Shown: positions 62,220 through 64,000 of the stretch, piece by piece
Numbering within the stretch: position 1 is the first letter of the stretch
Layout of the letters: every line of letters begins with the position of its first letter
Origin: Bugula neritina
Lineage: Eukaryota > Bryozoa > Gymnolaemata > Cheilostomatida > Bugulidae
Length of the DNA: 64,000 bases
Assembly: GCA_964035545.1 (NCBI GenBank)
Contig: OZ037765.1
Coordinates: forward strand, 5,267,698 to 5,331,697
Reading direction: 5' to 3'
Position numbers and translations under genes: made by a program
The notes under the pieces: generated by a model
Seen by the model: the letters and a program-made list of their open reading frames with translations, nothing else
The model's database searches: none
What the model was told of the DNA's origin: nothing

Positions 62220-62660
62220 TTTTAGCTGCTTTGACCTAAGGCTAAAGTCACTAGTTACTAGTTAGTAGTTAGTGTTCGTGCAAGTGTTAGTTAAAGTTAC
62301 TGTTAGTGTGTTACTGTTAGACCTAGTGTTACACTTACTGTAGTTGAATATTAGTGTGAATATAAAATTAAATATTAATTTTGAATTTAAAATTAATAGT
62401 AATAATTATGCTAGAAATGTAAAACTAAAAGTAAATGTAGTAATGCTAATACTTGTAGTGAGTACTTGTACTAATAGTAATACTTAATACTAGTAGTAAT
62501 ACTAATAGTAATACTAATAGTAATATTAATAGTATTACTAATACTAATAGTAATAGTAATATTAATAGTATTACTAATACTAATAGTAATAGTAATATTA
62601 ATAGTATTACTAATAGTAATACTAATAGTAATAGTAATAGTATTACTAATTATTACTAAT
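62220..62660. repeat. ACTA/TAGT-type array with a TAATAGTAATACTAATAG core
   Basis: GTTAGTGTTACTGTTAGACC-like blocks, then 12-24 bp units of AATAGTAATAGTAATATTAA to about 62650. Same sequence style as the arrays at 12140-12600, 36030-36480 and 37240-37700. Confidence 0.85.
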
Positions 62661-63124
62661 TGAATATTCTTTAGGTTCAACTTTAATGTTGAAGTAGGCA
62701 TATCCGTCTACTATAATCTTAAATGAGTTTTTATTAATATTAAATTTTTATGAATATCTGAAATGACTTTTAAACAAAAATCAGTGTAACACTAGCTGTA
62801 CTAGTTTTTTGTATTTGCTATTTGCAAACAATATTATATGAGGTAATTTATTTGTAATAAGTTTGCTAGTGATGACCTAAAGCTAAATTAGGATAAATAG
62901 TTTTCATCTACCAAATTTTCGATGACAAGATTAATGCATTAACACAGTGAAGACACAACAAAATCAACAAATTTTGATTTTGTATCGGATTGTTGTTTTT
63001 AAAAATATTGAATCAAAACACAGATGGTTCAGGCTATGCATACATATTATACTGCAACCTTGTTATAAGTATACTGCTGTAGTAATAATTTCAAGTTCAT
63101 TTTTAGAAAGTCATGGAATAGACA

Positions 63125-63738
63125 ATGGCAGCTGCAGGGTTAAGACATCGTAGTAATAGCTATGGGAGAAACCTCCGTCTACTTAAAGGTGTTAGCGCCA
63201 TTGAAGGTGAAGACGATGAGCTGGCAACAATGATGAGTGAACCTAACTCGGCCTCACCAGCCGAGCAAAATAAGTGGCTGTTTGAAGTTGCCTGGGAAGT
63301 CGCCAACAAAGGTCTGTCTCTAAACTGGCTTACTATATTTGATTTGATATTTTTTGATGTTCTATTAGTAATTACTCTCCTTTTTACCAAGTATTTTGTA
63401 TTTAAAATCTGCTATTAGTTGCTCATGATCATTTTGTGTGATATTCAAAATGAATTTTGTGTAAGTTGAAAGATTGAAGATAAAACCATATTTATTTAGT
63501 ATTTTGTCACTTTTCACACATAAGTTCTGTCACTATATTATCTGTTTGCTCAGTGGGAGGTATATATACTGTGATCAAGACAAAGGCGGCTGAAACCGTC
63601 CTGGAATATGGAGAACAATACTTCCTCCTGGGTCCCTATAGTGAAAAGTTTGCTAAACTAGAGGTAGAGGTCATTGAAACACCATCAAACTCTGCCATAT
63701 CTGATACCATACAGCAAATGAGGTCTCACAACATTAAG
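63125..63738 (+). CDS. GYS: glycogen synthase, 5' part of gene, continues off the right edge
   Basis: Glycogen [starch] synthase (GT3 family) transfers glucose from UDP-glucose to growing glycogen in the cytosol. Two exons are visible: 63125-63311 and 63554-63738, giving 124 codons with consistent phase. The diagnostic N-terminal motif FEVAWEVANKVGGIYTVIKT spans the exon junction and includes the UDP-glucose-binding Lys-Val-Gly-Gly turn. It is followed by YFLLGPYSEKF, matching animal glycogen synthases. The N-terminal 50 residues (RHRSNSYGRNLRLL, then an acidic stretch) hold serines in a basic context, where the animal enzyme is regulated by phosphorylation. The next expected exon (VYFGRW...) is not in the window. 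The start ATG has context GACAATGG. Confidence 0.96.
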
Positions 63739-64000
63739 GTTGGTAGTTTCTCGCTACTCTAATGCATCATTATGATATTATTTATTAGCTCATTAATTGA
63801 AATGTAGCGCTGTAAAGGAGATTTGAGAAATATTTTGTTATAGAGATCAGTGCACAGATTATTTAACTTGCAGCATTTCAAGAAATTTGCCGAACACGCA
63901 TATAACTCCTTGTGACGTGATATGAATGCATGCTGTGTGCATAATCAAACTATTTTGTTTTTTCACACAGAATATATCCACGTTTTTAAAAGCGTAGATT

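Larger units (their letters stand above)
60627..63124. other. spacer between the divergent ACE and glycogen synthase genes
   Basis: Holds the two 5' regions, a short (GT)n run near 61497-61516, a candidate unrecognised exon at 62050-62161 (minus), and the repeat array at 62220-62660. Otherwise AT-rich sequence with nothing I can support. Confidence 0.5.

Noticed and set aside
62471-62701. Asn/Ile/Thr/Ser repeat protein frame
   Set aside because: Translation of the AATAGTAATACT array.
63739-64000. Searched for the third glycogen synthase exon, including after the acceptor-like CACACAG near 63971
   Set aside because: The sequence after that AG meets a stop in the required phase and does not match the expected continuation of the protein.

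Overview
The window is invertebrate animal nuclear DNA. It is AT-rich, and every recognisable gene is split into many short exons joined by GT-AG (twice GC-AG) introns. Those introns carry microsatellites, minisatellites, a tRNA-derived SINE family and several MITE-like elements. The genes are metazoan housekeeping and signalling genes: PKG, GNPAT, a PPM1D-type phosphatase, ACE and glycogen synthase. A peroxisomal GNPAT, a single-domain ACE and the compact intron-rich layout suit a free-living protostome, perhaps a lophotrochozoan. I cannot place the species from sequence alone.

Layout, left to right: (1) 250-10393, minus: the 5' part of a cGMP-dependent protein kinase gene (nine exons: N-terminus, coiled coil, autoinhibitory segment, both cGMP-binding domains). 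Its kinase domain lies off the left edge. (2) 12937-15403, plus: a small four-exon gene for a membrane-anchored SRPBCC/START-like protein. (3) 16518-25640, plus: a complete 14-exon gene for a secreted 702-residue protein with three EGF-LamG pairs, resembling the C-terminal halves of perlecan, agrin and pikachurin. (4) 27663-34024, minus: a complete ten-exon GNPAT gene ending in the peroxisomal signal AKL. (5) 34208-35917, plus: a 5'-truncated non-LTR retrotransposon remnant with an in-frame stop, lying between the divergent GNPAT and phosphatase genes. (6) 36915-44586, plus: a complete eight-exon PPM1D/Wip1-type PP2C phosphatase gene. (7) 46679-60626, minus: a complete 15-exon single-domain angiotensin-converting-enzyme gene with a hydrophobic C-terminal tail. 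(8) 63125 to the right edge, plus: the first two exons of glycogen synthase.

Exon models were built by hand from both strands. Reading phase was checked across every junction, and all modelled complete genes stay open from start to stop. The genes do not form a pathway; they are ordinary neighbours. I found no operon, CRISPR array or prokaryotic-type system. The less ordinary content is the standalone SRPBCC gene, the perlecan-domain-V-like secreted protein with two GC-AG introns and two minisatellites ending at splice acceptors, the probably membrane-attached ACE, and several small repeat families with multiple copies inside this one window.
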